Shown: one piece after another, positions 1 through 11,769 of the stretch
How the letters are laid out: each line of letters opens with the position of its first letter
Numbering within the stretch: the stretch's first letter is position 1
NCBI GenBank assembly: GCA_002245135.1
Contig: NGBS01000293.1
Span: forward strand, 310,001-374,000
Reading direction: 5' to 3'
Origin: Proteromonas lacertae
Taxonomy: Eukaryota; Sar; Bigyra; Opalinata; Proteromonadidae
DNA length: 64,000 nucleotides
Translations under genes and position numbers: made by a program
The notes under the pieces: generated by a model
The model's database searches: none
What the model was told of the DNA's origin: nothing
The model's input: only the letters and a program-made list of their open reading frames with translations

Positions 1-1135
1 TTAGTTGATAATGAAATAGTATCTGGTGAAAATGCAATATTTGTTACAACAGAACCAATACTACCAGATGGACAGTGTTTCTTACTAGGAAATACAAAAG
101 GAGAGAATATAGGATTAGATAAAAGTGATTTAATGAAATATCTAAGATATGAAAATAATAAATACTATTTTGGACCAAGTGTCAATCCAAATAATGCGTT
201 TAGTAGAATTGTTAATGGCACATCGATTCAATCGATTGCAAGATAGTGATATTGAAATAAGTGATGATGAATTTAGAAAGAATAATGGAATAGTATTTGA
301 ACTATCACAATTATTTTCACAAAATCAATTTAAATCTTCTTTAATTCAATTATCATCTGGCTCAAAACTAACAATCACGTTTCTATCACCCACAAATGGT
401 GTTTATATGAGATTATATCGAATAGTAAAAGTGAAATTTTATAATAGTGAAGGTGAAGAGTTAGATAATGAAGGGAATGTAATATCATCAACAACAACAA
501 CAAATCCAACAAATCCAACAACCGATTCCGAATCAACAGAATCAGACTCGAGAGAATTGCAGCAACAACAACAACAAAAGAGAATAAATACAAATGAAAT
601 ATATGTAGCAATGATCACTGAACCACCATTTACACTTATTGATGAAGAAACAACTCTATTCTTACAGCTACAAAGCAATACAATACATGAATTTATCGAA
701 TGTAGTGGTGCTGGAATATGTAATAGAAATAGTGGAAAATGTGAATGTTTTAGTGGATATGATGGAATAGCATGTCAAAGATTACGTTGTCCAAATGATT
801 GTAGTAATCATGGAAAATGTGTTTCTTATGACGAAGCAATTAAAGGATCAAACTATCGAAATCAAATCAAGCAACAGTTTGGTTATTCTGGTAGTAATAG
901 TTTGAATGAGAAATTCTTTGGATGTTTGTGTGAAAAAGGATACAGAGGTTCTGATTGTTCAATGAAAGAATGTCCATCTTTTGAAGATCCTCAAGCTGAT
1001 AAAGATATAAAGATAAATAATGAATATAGAGATTGTAGTGGAAGAGGTATATGTGATTATGATAAAGGCATTTGTGAGTGTTTTAATGGATATAGTGGAG
1101 CTGGATGTGAAGTTATAATGCCTGCTAACTATTAG
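1..1135 (+). CDS. EGF/tenascin-like repeat protein, 5' truncated by window
   Basis: The reading frame is open from base 1, so the start lies outside the window. The C-terminal part holds Cys-rich EGF-like modules of the CSGxGxC...CxCxxGYxGxxC type near 696-780, 795-960 and 1033-1110. This arrangement resembles tenascin-like secreted or surface proteins and the second EGF gene at 37651. A Thr/Gln-rich low-complexity stretch lies near 490-580. The upstream frame (bases 1-246) and the main frame differ by one base. The change falls between about 179 and 246, for example at AGA-T-AGT, and no good GT-AG intron explains it. The function is probably extracellular adhesion or matrix, inferred from the modules only. 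No membrane anchor is visible before the stop. Confidence 0.7.
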
Positions 1136-1223
1136 AAAATATTTTATCTTAAACATATATTTATTTTATTTCTGTATTGTTATGTAAAGATTTAAAATCA
1201 TATAATTAATTAAAAAATCTAAA

Positions 1224-2347
1224 TTACGAAGGTGATATTACACTACGTTGTATAGTATGATGAAAAGATATAATGGACTTTTTAGGAGAAGTAAAATGTG
1301 AAATCTTTTGATGATTTAAACTAGGTGATGTTGCATCATCACTATAACCTTCTGACGCATATGATTGAAGTGTTGAATGGCATTTTCTTTGACTATATCC
1401 ATATTTCTTCCTTTTATCTAGAATAAAGAGATTAAACAGTTCATCATATTCTCGAGGATCTTTATTTATATCTCTATATTCTGTATAATATGGTTGTGGC
1501 TCTTTTAATACTAATATTCTATAGATTGAAGAAAAACATGACTCTTTGGGTAAATAGGAGTGTCTACAGAAAGAATTATCATAAAATGCGATTCTTTTAA
1601 GTACATTTATGTAATGTCTTTCAGTAAAGAAATATTTTATCAAATTCTTTCTCATTTCCCAAAATGGATTGTACAACTCTCCATTTGATTCAATAAAGTA
1701 TGTTAAGTCTTTCACTGTGATTAATTCACCATTATAACTATTATTAATATGTTGATTTAATATATACTTTAGAAAATTAATTACATCTTTATTTGTCATT
1801 GCAGTATCTGATAGTTTAGAGAAAAATAATTGAGCCATATCCTTACTTACAGCATAATTACTATGTATTCCACACGCAGATAACAACACTTTGATAATTC
1901 TGTCTATTTGGCTGAAAGTGAGAACACAAAAAATATTGAAGAATATATTGTAGTCTATTTGATCAGCTATTAGAATATAAATATACTAGTAAAGTATACC
2001 ATACACACCCAACAATAAACGAAAAATTTTCTTTGTATGCACCCCCAGTATATGTAAAAGATATTCTGCTTTTACGTATGGTGTTTGATTATGTTTTATC
2101 CAATAAAACAAGAATCTGTGCTGAATTATTGATATTTCATAATTATTTACTATACAGAAAATCTTATATGCTTTTATACGACAATATATCCTTGCAATGT
2201 CAACTGCACTGCTATTTAAAGGTAGGAGTGGTGTTTTTCTGAATGAACATGAAACGTTAAGCTCAAAACTGTTATAAGCTGATTGCTAATATCTATAAAA
2301 ACTGAATCTAATACTAAGTAGTCAGTATTTAACATACTTTCCGTCAT
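1224..2347 (-). CDS. Degenerate EF-hand-like family protein, copy 1
   Basis: The start ATG at 2345-2347 opens a 12-codon first exon, followed by a 29-nt intron (GTATTAG...ATTAG). Further introns of about 27-33 nt split the gene at the same places as in its paralogues. The protein has about 300 residues. It contains the segments ARIYC, NNYEISIIQ, a DYNIFFNIFC helix, the signature SACGIHSNY, then GELITVKD, PFW, KEP-PYYTEYRD and a basic RKKYGYSQR motif before a Ser-rich tail. The helix-loop-helix spacing and loops such as NGELIT resemble EF-hands with lost Ca2+ ligands, in the style of calcineurin-B or NCS proteins. That assignment is inference, and I know of no named family. This is the leftmost of five tandem minus-strand copies. 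Confidence 0.75.
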
Positions 2348-2738
2348 TTTTTAATCAGCAGTTATAAAAATTCATTTTTGATTTTTGATTTTTTTATTCA
2401 AAAATATGAATTAGTGATGATAACAACACAACATCAGATGATCTTACTTTTCCTGTAGTGTCTATTAAAAGTGATATTAAATGTATTTAAAACCAAATAG
2501 GCAATTTAGTTAATAAAAGTGTGAGAAAAATAGAAATACTGCTAAATACTTCAAAAAATAGTTAATTAGAGTCAGAATTATAACTAAATTAGCTAATCAT
2601 TTTTAGTTTGGTGATATTTTATTTATTATAACAATATTTAGATTATATTATTTTCTAACCCTATATATAATACGATATATGTATAACCTATACAAATAAA
2701 ACTATTAGTACATTTACTAACACTCTATTACTAAACTA
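2348..2738. other. Intergenic, no gene seen
   Basis: This AT-rich spacer separates two tandem family genes. It should hold the promoter of copy 1 and the 3' UTR of copy 2. I see no conserved ORF, RNA gene or repeat beyond simple AT-rich sequence. Confidence 0.5.
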
Positions 2739-3882
2739 TTAATCAGACGAAGTAGTTTGAGGTAATATCTGATTAAAAGATATTATTGATCTTTTGGCAT
2801 TTACAGTTGTTTTTTGTGAAGATTTTTGATTACTGTTATTGATGGTTGAATTTCTAGGACTAATAACTTCAGATGCTAGTGAATGAGGTCTTGATTGTGT
2901 AATTCTTTTACTATATCCATATTTCTTTCTTCTCTCCACCATATATAAATCAAATAATTCGTCATAAAATTTTGGATCTGTGTTTGTATCTCGATATTCT
3001 GTATAATAAGGAGGAGGTTCTTTTAAAACTAACACTCTATAAAATGAAGATAAACACGATTCTTTTGGTATATCAGTATGATTACTAAACGATTCATCAT
3101 AAAATGTTATCCTTTTTAAAATATTCATAAAATATTTATGACTAAAAAAACGTCTAACTAAAGATAATCTAATTTGCCAAAATGGATTGTATAACTCTCC
3201 ATTAAATTGAATAAATATAACTAAATTCTTCATGGGAATTAATTCATCATTATTGCTATTGATATATAAAGAAACATATTAAAAATATTATACTTTAAAA
3301 ATTTTATAATTTCTTCATTAAACATAGCTGTCTTAGATATTTTAGTAAAAAATGATTCAGCCATATCTTTACTTACACCATAATTACTATGAATTCCACA
3401 TGCTGATAAGATTACTTTGATTATTCGATCAATTTGACTGAAAGTCATAATACAGAAAAAATTGAAAAAAATGTTATAATCTATTCTGTCTTCTATAAAA
3501 ATTTAAACAATAAATGTAATAAATACCATAAACGTCTAAAATTAATTGAAATATTTCTATCTTTTGTAAACCAAGTGTTTGTAGTAGGTATTTTGCTGTA
3601 ATGTATGGTGTTTCACTATGTTTAATCCAGTAGAATAAAAATCTGTATTGAATTATTGAAATCTCATAATTATTTACTATAAATAAAACTGATAATAAGT
3701 TAATACAGCAATATATCCTAGCAACATTAAATGCACTAACACTAAGAGGCAACAGTGGAGTCTTTGTGAAAGAACATCCTTTATTGAGTTGAAAATTGTT
3801 ATATGCATGTTTCTATAACAGTTAATACTGATAATTGAAATACCAAAAAATCAATCTGAAATGAGGTTTCTTTATCTATCAT
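2739..3882 (-). CDS. Degenerate EF-hand-like family protein, copy 2
   Basis: The start at 3880-3882 gives MIDKETSFQIDFL, then a 29-nt intron and the exon KHAYNNFQLN. The protein repeats the full family layout: ARIYC, NNYEISIIQYRFLFYW, SACGIHSNYGVSKDMAESF, NGELYNPFWQIRLSL, KEPPPYYTEYRD and RRKKYGYSKR. Introns sit at the same positions as in copy 1, so the copies arose by gene duplication with introns rather than by retroposition. The tail is Ser/Thr/Asn-rich and diverges between copies. A calcium-sensor-like fold is inferred from helix pattern only, and the acidic loop residues of canonical EF-hands are mostly absent. Confidence 0.75.
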
Positions 3883-4331
3883 TTTCTTAATCAGTTACAC
3901 ATTACAACACACATCAAAATAGATTTGAATTCATTTCTATTTTGAATAATTGCTTTTTAGAATGAATGGGAAAGAATAAATTATCTATTTAGTGATATTT
4001 TGTTTAGATATTTGTTAATTATAATATTATTATAAACTAAATTCTCTTGAGATAACATTGAATCCATTTAAATTTGATTGTGCTGTTGTTTTAAGATATA
4101 CATGTTGATATATGAGTGCCCATGAAATAATGCATTTAACGAAATACTAATAACTTGAATATCTATTGAACTTATTGAAAATATAGCATAGATAAAGTAT
4201 AACATAATTAATTAGTAAAATCTATACTTTACTCATCTAATAATCGTATCATTTATGTTGTTTTAGTGTAGCACTGATTATAACAAGATATTGATTAAAC
4301 TAGGTAAATTATGGTAACTAATTATGTTATA
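3883..4331. other. Intergenic, no gene seen
   Basis: This is about 450 nt of AT-rich DNA between family copies 2 and 3. No open frame longer than a few tens of codons and no RNA-like structure was recognised. Confidence 0.5.
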
Positions 4332-5457
4332 TTATAAGTTAGGTGTTGCACTATTTTGTACTACCTGATTAAACGAAATTAAAGACTTTTTAGGTGTAAG
4401 TCTTTGAGAAGATTTTTGATGACTGGATGATTTTCTAGCACTAGAAGTTTCAAACATATATGAATGAGGTCTTGAACATGTAATTCTTTGACTGTATCCA
4501 TATTTCTTTCTTCTATTCAACATATACAGTTCGAACAAGTCATCGCAATCTTTTGGATCAATAGTTACATCTCTATACTCTGTATAATATGGCGGTGGTT
4601 CATTCAATACGAAGATTCTATAAAGTGAAGAAAAGCAAGATTCTTGCGGTGGTTGTGAATGTCTAGTAAATGAATTATCATAAAACATTATTCTTTTTAT
4701 TACATAAATAAAATATCTTTCGTTAAAGAAATATTTCACTAGACATGTCCTCATCTGCCAAAATGGATTATATAATTCACTATTAGACTCAATAAAAGTA
4801 ACTAAATCTTTTATTATTATTAAGTCACTATTATCGCTATTTTTATTTTATATAACATTAATATATACTTTAAAAATCTTAAAATTTGTTCATTTGACAT
4901 TGCTTCCGCAGTTATTTTCTTAAAAAATGATTCAGCCATATCTTTACTTACGCCATAATTACTGTGAATTCCGCATGCTGACAAAAATACTTTAATTATT
5001 CTATCAATTTGACTAAAGGTCATAATACAGAAAAAAATGAAAAATGAATTATAATCTATTTCATCTATGAAAAATGATAATAAACAATAAATGAAATAAA
5101 TACCATAACCATCTAACAATAATTGAAAAATTTCTCTATTATGAAGTCCAAGTATGTTTAAAAGGTATTCAGATGTAATAAATGGTGTTTCTTTGTGTTT
5201 CATCCAATAATATAAATATTTGTGTTGAATTATTGAGATTTCGTAATTGTTTACTAATTATATAATAAATAACATTATTAATACAACAATAGATCCTTGC
5301 AATATTAACTGCATAGTTGTTTAGCGGTAGTAACGGAATCTTACGAAATGAGCAGGAAGACTTCAGTTCAAAACTGTTATATGCTTCTTTCTAAAGTATT
5401 AAATAATTTATAATATACTAAAAATTCGATTTGGAAAGATGATTCATTTTTTATCAT
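4332..5457 (-). CDS. Degenerate EF-hand-like family protein, copy 3
   Basis: The start at 5455-5457 (MIKNESSFQIEFL) is followed by a 28-nt intron and then KEAYNSFELK. The second exon ends at ARIYC with a 31-nt intron, leading to NNYEISIIQHKYLYYW. The middle exon carries DEIDYNSFFIFFC and SACGIHSNYGVSKDMAESF. The last exon starts with the loop DNSDLIIIKD, the most EF-hand-like loop in the family, and then PFWQMR, KRIMFYDNSF, EPPPYYTEYRD and RRKKYGYSQR. The protein has about 300 residues. The frame is intact in all exons. The biochemical role is unknown. Confidence 0.75.
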
Positions 5458-5873
5458 TTTGAACTAAGTATAACCGATTCTGTTATTCCGCAATTAAATA
5501 ATAAAGAAAAGTGTATTTTTTGTTTAAATTGAATAGATCTATCTATTATTGCCCTTTAGAAATATTATTTGGTGTGATTTATGCAAACAGTGTTGCATTA
5601 ATAGCGCTAATCAGTTAGTGTTGACTAATAAATCTTTTGTAATTAAATTGATTAAGTGTAGCGAATAATAAAACTAGCATGATATTTTATATTTTTGATG
5701 TTTGCTAGTAATATTACAAAGTAGAAGAAGATGATTGTTAAGTATGTGATAATGAAAGAATAATCAAATATTTTTGTTTAACTACTAGTAACCATAAAAA
5801 CAATAGAATTTAAAATAAATTAGATAAATTTATACATTTAATATTACTATTATAAAGTAGATATAGCGTTGTG
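5458..5873. other. Intergenic, no gene seen
   Basis: This is an AT-rich spacer between copies 3 and 4. Nothing beyond probable promoter and 3' UTR sequence is visible. Confidence 0.5.
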
Positions 5874-6985
5874 TTATGTAGTTTGATTTATAGATATCAT
5901 TGACTTTTTAGGTATCGATGCATTAGTTTTATTTGAAGATTTAGGATTACTGTGATAGGATGACTTCCTATCATTAAATGTATCGGATATATGAGAACGT
6001 GATATTGAATGGCCAATTCTTTTGCTATAACCGTATTTCTTTCTTCTTTCTAATATAAAGAGATTAAACAGTTCATCACACTCTCTTGGATTTGTAGTAC
6101 TATTTCGATACTCTGTATAATAAGGTGGTGGTTCTTTTAATATTAATATTCTATAAAGCTTTGATGTACAAGATTCTTTTGGTATATCTGTGTTTTTAAC
6201 AAAAGATTTATCATAACATGCTATTCTCTTTATTATATTTATGAAATATCTTTCATTAAAGAAATTTTTAACTAAATTTATTCTCATTTCCCAAAATAGA
6301 CTATACAACTCTCCATTTGATTCAATAAACGTTACTAAATCTTTAATTGTTATTAGATCATCACTATGCCTATTAATATTTAAGAATATAATAGTAGTAC
6401 GATAGAAATTCTACTACACCTACATTAAACATCGCTGTTTCTGATATTTTAGTAAAAAATGATTCAGCTGCATCTTTTCCTACACCGTAATTACTATGAA
6501 TTCCACAAGCAGATAAAACAAGCTTTATTATTCTTTCAATTTGACTGAATGTCATTATACAAAAGAAAATAAAGAATATGTTATAATCTATTCGATTATC
6601 TATAAGAATTTAATCAAGAAATAAATTAAATACAATAAACATCTAATATTAATTGATATATATCTTTATTACGAACTCCAAGAGTTTGCAGTAAATATTC
6701 AGATGTAATAAAAGGCGTATCTGTGTGTTTTATCCAGTAGAACAAGAATCTATGCTGAATTATTGAGATCTCATAATTATTCACTATATATAATAATTAT
6801 ATGTATTTATACAACAATATATTTTTGCCATTGTTGTTGCGCTTTTGTTTAGTGGTAATAATGGAGTTTCTCTAAATGAGCACGAAGTATGAAGTGTAAA
6901 GTTGTTGTATGCTTTTTGCTATGCACTTTAAATGTATATAATATACCAAAAATTGGATTTGAAATGTAAATTCATTTTCTGCCAT
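5874..6985 (-). CDS. Degenerate EF-hand-like family protein, copy 4
   Basis: The start at 6983-6985 gives MAENEFTFQIQFL, then a 28-nt intron and QKAYNNFTLH. The remaining exons follow the family plan: an altered ARIYC equivalent (AKIYC), NNYEISIIQHRFLFYW, SACGIHSNYGVGKDAAESF, ESNGELYNLFWEMR and KEPPPYYTEYR with RRKKYGYSKR near the end. In the conserved PFW triplet this copy has LFW, a visible change from its paralogues. The frame is open through all exons, so it is likely functional. Confidence 0.7.
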
Positions 6986-7632
6986 TTTTGGTCAGTTATT
7001 TTTTTCATTTCTATTTTGAACTTTTTAAAATTCCTAACAACAAAAAAGAGAGAATTACAATTTAAATGATTTTCAGTATTTTATATCGCTTCTTGCATCA
7101 CATTATACTTATTCATAAGCATTATAACTCAATTTCAAGGTTTTAGCCTACATCTTTATATACTGAATTTCGCACTGATGTGAAAAATATGATATGCTTA
7201 TTATTGATTTTTAGAACAAAAATTCTTTGTTCATTTTTTTTTCTTGTTTCTTCTGAGCTGTAAACTATATAAAAAGTATCAGCTATTATTTTATTGAGAT
7301 GTATAATTAAGTCTGTCGTGAACATGATAAAAGAACATTTTAAACGACATCACACACTATAGCATCAATTACATCTTTAAGCATTATATATATCATGCAT
7401 TTTATTACAAAGATGGATTTTTTTATTGGTTCTTTCGCATTCACAGTTTTATTAAGCGTTTGTTTTTATCATATATATATACATATATATATATAATTAG
7501 TTGAATAGCTATTATATAAGTATGTACAACAAAAATTACAAAATATTAAATAAGTCCATACAATTTACATAAATACTTTTGATATTTACAAAGAAAATGA
7601 AACACTATCATGTTGTTATAAATTACACACTT
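6986..7632. other. Intergenic, AT-rich with an alternating AT tract
   Basis: About 650 nt separate copies 4 and 5. An alternating TA tract lies near 7470-7496. A 60-codon minus-strand frame at 7143-7325 has no recognisable motif and I do not call it a gene. Confidence 0.5.
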
Positions 7633-8748
7633 TTAATGTGTTGGCGATGGTTGATTGAATGATTTTAATGTCTTTGTTGTTGTAATCTTTTGTGAAGATT
7701 TTATTTTACTATTACAAGAAGAATTTCTATCACTAAACGTTTCAGAAAGTTGTGAACGAGGCATTGAATGTTTAAATCTTTTACTATATCCATATTTCTT
7801 TCTTCTTTCCACAATATACAAATCAAACAATTCTTCACATTCTTTCGGATCTGTATTAACATCTCTATATTCTGTGTAATAAGGTGGTGGCTCTTTTACT
7901 ATAAACATTCTATAAAGCTTAGATGAACACGATTCTTTTGGTATTTTTAAGTCCATATCAAAGGCTTTGTCATAAAACATTATTCTTTTTACTGCTTTTA
8001 TACTATATCTTTCATTAAAAAAAAACTTTATCAAATTACACCTAAACACCCAAAATGGATTATATAATTCTTCATTTATTTGAGCAAATGTTATTAAGTC
8101 TTTGACTGTTATTAATTCATCATTAATACTAAAATGAAAAAAATAAATATAAATAATATTATATACTTCATAAAAGCATTAACCAAACGATTATCCATAG
8201 CAGTGTCAGATATGTTGGTGAAAAATGATTCAACTGCATCTTTTCCTACACCATAATTGCTATGAATCCCACAAGCAGACAAAACTAACTTCATTAAACG
8301 ATCAATTTTACTAAATGTCATAATACAGAAGAAATTAAAAAAATTATTATAGCTAATCTGATCATCTATGAAATATTAAGAATAATAATATAAAATACCA
8401 TAAACATCTAACAATAACTGAAAAATCTTTTTGTGAGGAACTTCAAGTATTTGTAATAGGTAATTTGATGTTATGTATGGTTTTTCTCTACGCTTAGTCC
8501 AATAAAACAAGTATCTGTATTGAATGATTGAGATTTCGTAGTTGTTTACTATATATGTAAATAGGTGGGAATATATACAGCAATATATCCTTGAAATATT
8601 CAATGCATTGCTATCTAACGGCAATAAAGGAGTTCTTCTGAATGAGAAGGATGTGTGAAGAGTAAAGTTGTCGTATGCTTTTTGCTAATACATTAAATAA
8701 GTTATAGAGTACTAGAAACTCGATTTGGAGTGATTCTTTCTCTGTCAT
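7633..8748 (-). CDS. Degenerate EF-hand-like family protein, copy 5
   Basis: The start at 8746-8748 (MTEKESLQIEFL) is followed by a 28-nt intron and QKAYDNFTLH. The conserved blocks are RTPLLPLDSNALNI, RIYC, NNYEISIIQYRYLFYW, a DDQISYNNFFNFFC helix, SACGIHSNYGVGKDAVESF, NEELYNPFW, KRIMFYDKAF, KEPPPYYTEYRD and RRKKYGYSKR. It is the most upstream of the five head-to-tail copies. The next gene upstream, on the same strand, is the PWWP-PHD gene at 8966. Function is unknown; an EF-hand-derived fold is inferred. Confidence 0.75.
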
Positions 8749-8965
8749 TCAACCAACAGCTTTTTATTTCTTTTTCAATACATCATAATAAAAAAGATAT
8801 ATATTAGAAATAGCTTGTTCAACATGATAAAATATTTATAATAGTATGACTAACATGACTTATTAGTGCTGCAGTTCAGTATTTGAATTATGATTCATAT
8901 TATTTATGTTTTTTTGTTAATATGCATTGAGATAAACAAATTGAATAAACAAATTATTTTCAATT

Positions 8966-9838
8966 CTATTCATACTCATCAGAATCTTCGTTCTTTGTTC
9001 TTCTTTTCTTTTGAGCCTTTCTTTTGGATTTTCCTTCCTCTTCCTCATCATCATCATCATCTACTTCTTCCTCTTCTTCCTCCTCTTCATAGTCATCCTA
9101 TATATATGAGAGATTACTAATAATTATACATTAGCCTTTCTCTTTTTAGCATTTCTCTTTCCTACAGGTTCTGGATGTTTTGCTAACTATTATTAAATAA
9201 CAATAACAATTAATACATATTCCTTACATCTTTTACAAATATATTTATAATCTTCACTTTCAGCATTCTTTGGAACTTCTTTAAATCCTTCACATTTCCA
9301 GTGATAAGCTAATAAACATTTATCACAATAAACATAAGCATCTAATCCATTATCTGCTTCTATTTCAGTTGATAAACATTCACAACAACCTGCACTTTCT
9401 TCATCTAAATAATCTAATCTTGCTTCACCTTTTACTGTTTCGTTACAATACTATAAATATATAGTAAAACATCATACATATGCAGTAGTAACAGCTGACT
9501 CAAATTGACTGCCATTAACTGAATCTTTTGGCAACTTCTTGTATTTAAATATAGTTTCATAACTAAATGGTTCGATCATTTTCAATGAAGTGATTCCACT
9601 ATAAAAAATATCAATAAAAGCATACTATAATTCACTAACGTCAGAACAGAAATACATGACTGGTACTTTGTTTTTATCTTTGGATTTGGCAAATTCCTTC
9701 TTGAGCTACTTGACTCATATCTTCAAGATCACACACTAAAGCAGGTAATACAACATTTTTGTCCCAAACCACATTATACAAAATTCCTTTTAGATATTGT
9801 GGTGTAGATGAATTTTCATTTTGACCTTGATCACTCAT
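8966..9838 (-). CDS. PWWP-like plus PHD finger protein (array member 1)
   Basis: The start at 9836-9838 (MSDQGQNENSSTP) leads into a PWWP-like domain (LYNVVWDK...LPALVCDLEDMS, then VPVMYFCSD). After a 27-nt intron the domain ends with GITSLKMIEPFSYETIFKYK. A C4HC3 PHD finger follows, with its Cys pairs at CCEC, YCDKC, YHWKC and CKRC. The tail is a long Glu/Asp run then Lys/Arg-rich, ending at 8966. Known PWWP and PHD domains bind methylated histone tails and DNA, so a chromatin reader role is inferred. One extra base is needed near 9695-9705 (CAA-G-AAG) to keep the conserved xEFxK segment in frame; it lies in the first exon and no intron explains it. Confidence 0.75.
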
Positions 9839-10370
9839 TTCGATGAAAAAAAATTTATAAAAATATTACACAATTGACATGTCAAAATGTGTAATTAAAA
9901 TTTAATGCTGAATAAAATCATAGTTACAAAGAAAAACCCTCGAGTAATAGGTATTTTGTCATATTTGAGTATATTTAAACTATTTAATGATGATAATTCG
10001 AAGTTGTATGAAATGTCGATTGAGATGTTCTTCGCAGATTGCTTGTATTTGTTATAATATATAGAGTAATTTTGATGTAAAATATATTTTAAGGGTATTT
10101 ATAGTATTAAAATTATTCATGATCAGACTGAAAATCTTAGTGAACAGTTATTGAAATAAAAAACTAAAGCTGGTAAAGTATAATTACTACTGCTGTTGAA
10201 GGTGCAATATTACACACGAATGATATTTAATGTTTCTGAAATATGCTTCTATAAAACTAAGTGTATTGTAAAAGACATGAAGAATTTAATAAAATACGTC
10301 CAAAAGTTACTATTTTTTACTACAATTAGGAACTGAAGAATTTTCAAAATAAAAAATTTGTCTCAGTTTG
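9839..10370. other. Divergent intergenic region
   Basis: This 530-nt region lies between the divergently transcribed PWWP-PHD gene and the inverted EF-hand-like copy. It presumably contains both promoters. No ORF or RNA gene is evident. It is one boundary of the inverted family member. Confidence 0.5.
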
Positions 10371-11510
10371 ATGAAAATGCTTGAAAACGAATCTTCTATC
10401 CAAATAGAATTATTTGTATATCATCTCGTAATTTTTTTGATATTTTAGCAAAAAGCCTATAATAGTTTTAGCTTACACAAGTTTTGTTCATTTCGCAAGA
10501 TACCGTTACTGCCTGTTAATAGTAGTTCTGTCGCTATAGCAAGGATATATTGTTGTATTAATATAATAATCTACATTATTTAGTGAATAACTATGAAATC
10601 TCAATTATCCAACACAGATATTTATTCTATTGGATGAAACACAAAGAAGTACCATATATAAAAACAGAATACTTATTGCAAATACTTGAAGTAAAAAATA
10701 AAGAAATATATAAATTAATCTTTGGAATTTATGGTATTATTCAAAATATTAATTTTAAAATATAATAGATGACAAAATAAATTTGTTTTTTAATTTCTTC
10801 TGTATTATGACATTTAGTCAAATTGATCGAATTATCAAAGTATTTTTATCTGCTTGTGGAATTCATAGTAATTACAGTGTAGGGAAGGATGCTGTGGAAT
10901 ATTTTTTAACAAAGTTATCTGATACTGCTATGTCAAATGAACAAATAATTGATTTTTTAAAGTATTAATAATATAGCTTTATTATTATTATTATTATTAT
11001 TATAGAAATAATGATGATGCAATCACTATTAGAGATTTAACCACTTTTATAGAGTCAAATGGAGAGTTGTATAATCCATTTTGGCAAATTAAGTTATCTT
11101 TAGTAAAATGCTTCTTTAATGAAAGATATTTTATTAATATATTAAAAAGAATAACATTTTATGATAATGCGTTTAAAAGACATACAAATATGCCATCAGA
11201 ATCTTGCTTTTCTTCACTTTATAGAATTTTCGTATTGAAAGAACCGCCGCCATATTATACAGAGTATAGGGATGTAACTATAGATCCAAAAGAATGTGAT
11301 GAATTGTTTGAACTGTATATGTTGAGTAGAAGAAAGAAATATGGATATAGTCAAAGAACTACACGTTCAACTCCTTATTCATGTGAATCTTGTACATTTA
11401 GAGGTAGAGTATCATCTGCTCATAATATCAATCATAAATTATCACAGAAAATAACACCTAAAAAATCAATGATTTCATTTAATCAAACAATACAACAAAG
11501 TCCAACCTAA
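10371..11510 (+). CDS. Degenerate EF-hand-like family protein, inverted copy 6
   Basis: The start ATG at 10371 (a second ATG follows at 10377) gives MKMLENESSIQIELF, then a 32-nt intron and QKAYNSFSLH. The gene has the same intron positions as the five minus-strand copies. Its last intron contains an (ATT)n run near 10979-11004. Conserved blocks are ARIYC, NNYEISIIQHRYLFYW, SACGIHSNYSVGKDAVEYF, NNDDAITIRDL, NGELYNPFWQIKLSL, KEPPPYYTEYRD and RRKKYGYSQR. It lies on the opposite strand and is separated from the other copies by a PWWP-PHD gene, so an inversion or inverted duplication took place. The reading frame is intact. Confidence 0.75.
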
Positions 11511-11769
11511 TTTAAAATATAACATTCGTAATCGTGTTAATTTATCTCGTTTTATCAATATTCTGTAACTATAAGGGTTTAACAAGTAAATAATTACATT
11601 TTTCTTATATTCCCCAATATTTAGGCACACAAACAGATATCCAACTTGAAAAAGTATTATAATCATCTATATCAATCACAATGAATAAAAGAAAAATATG
11701 AAAGCTTGATAGGTTTGAGAAACAAAAAGCCTGTTTTATAATCAACAGAATAAGATTTTGTAATGCAGT

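Noticed and set aside
3109-3130. TATCCTTTTT as another U12 5' site
   Set aside because: It lies inside a conserved exon of an EF-hand-like gene and on the antisense strand of that gene.
7143-7325. 60-codon minus-strand ORF in the spacer between EF-hand-like copies 4 and 5
   Set aside because: There is no motif, no paralogue in the other spacers and no splice context.
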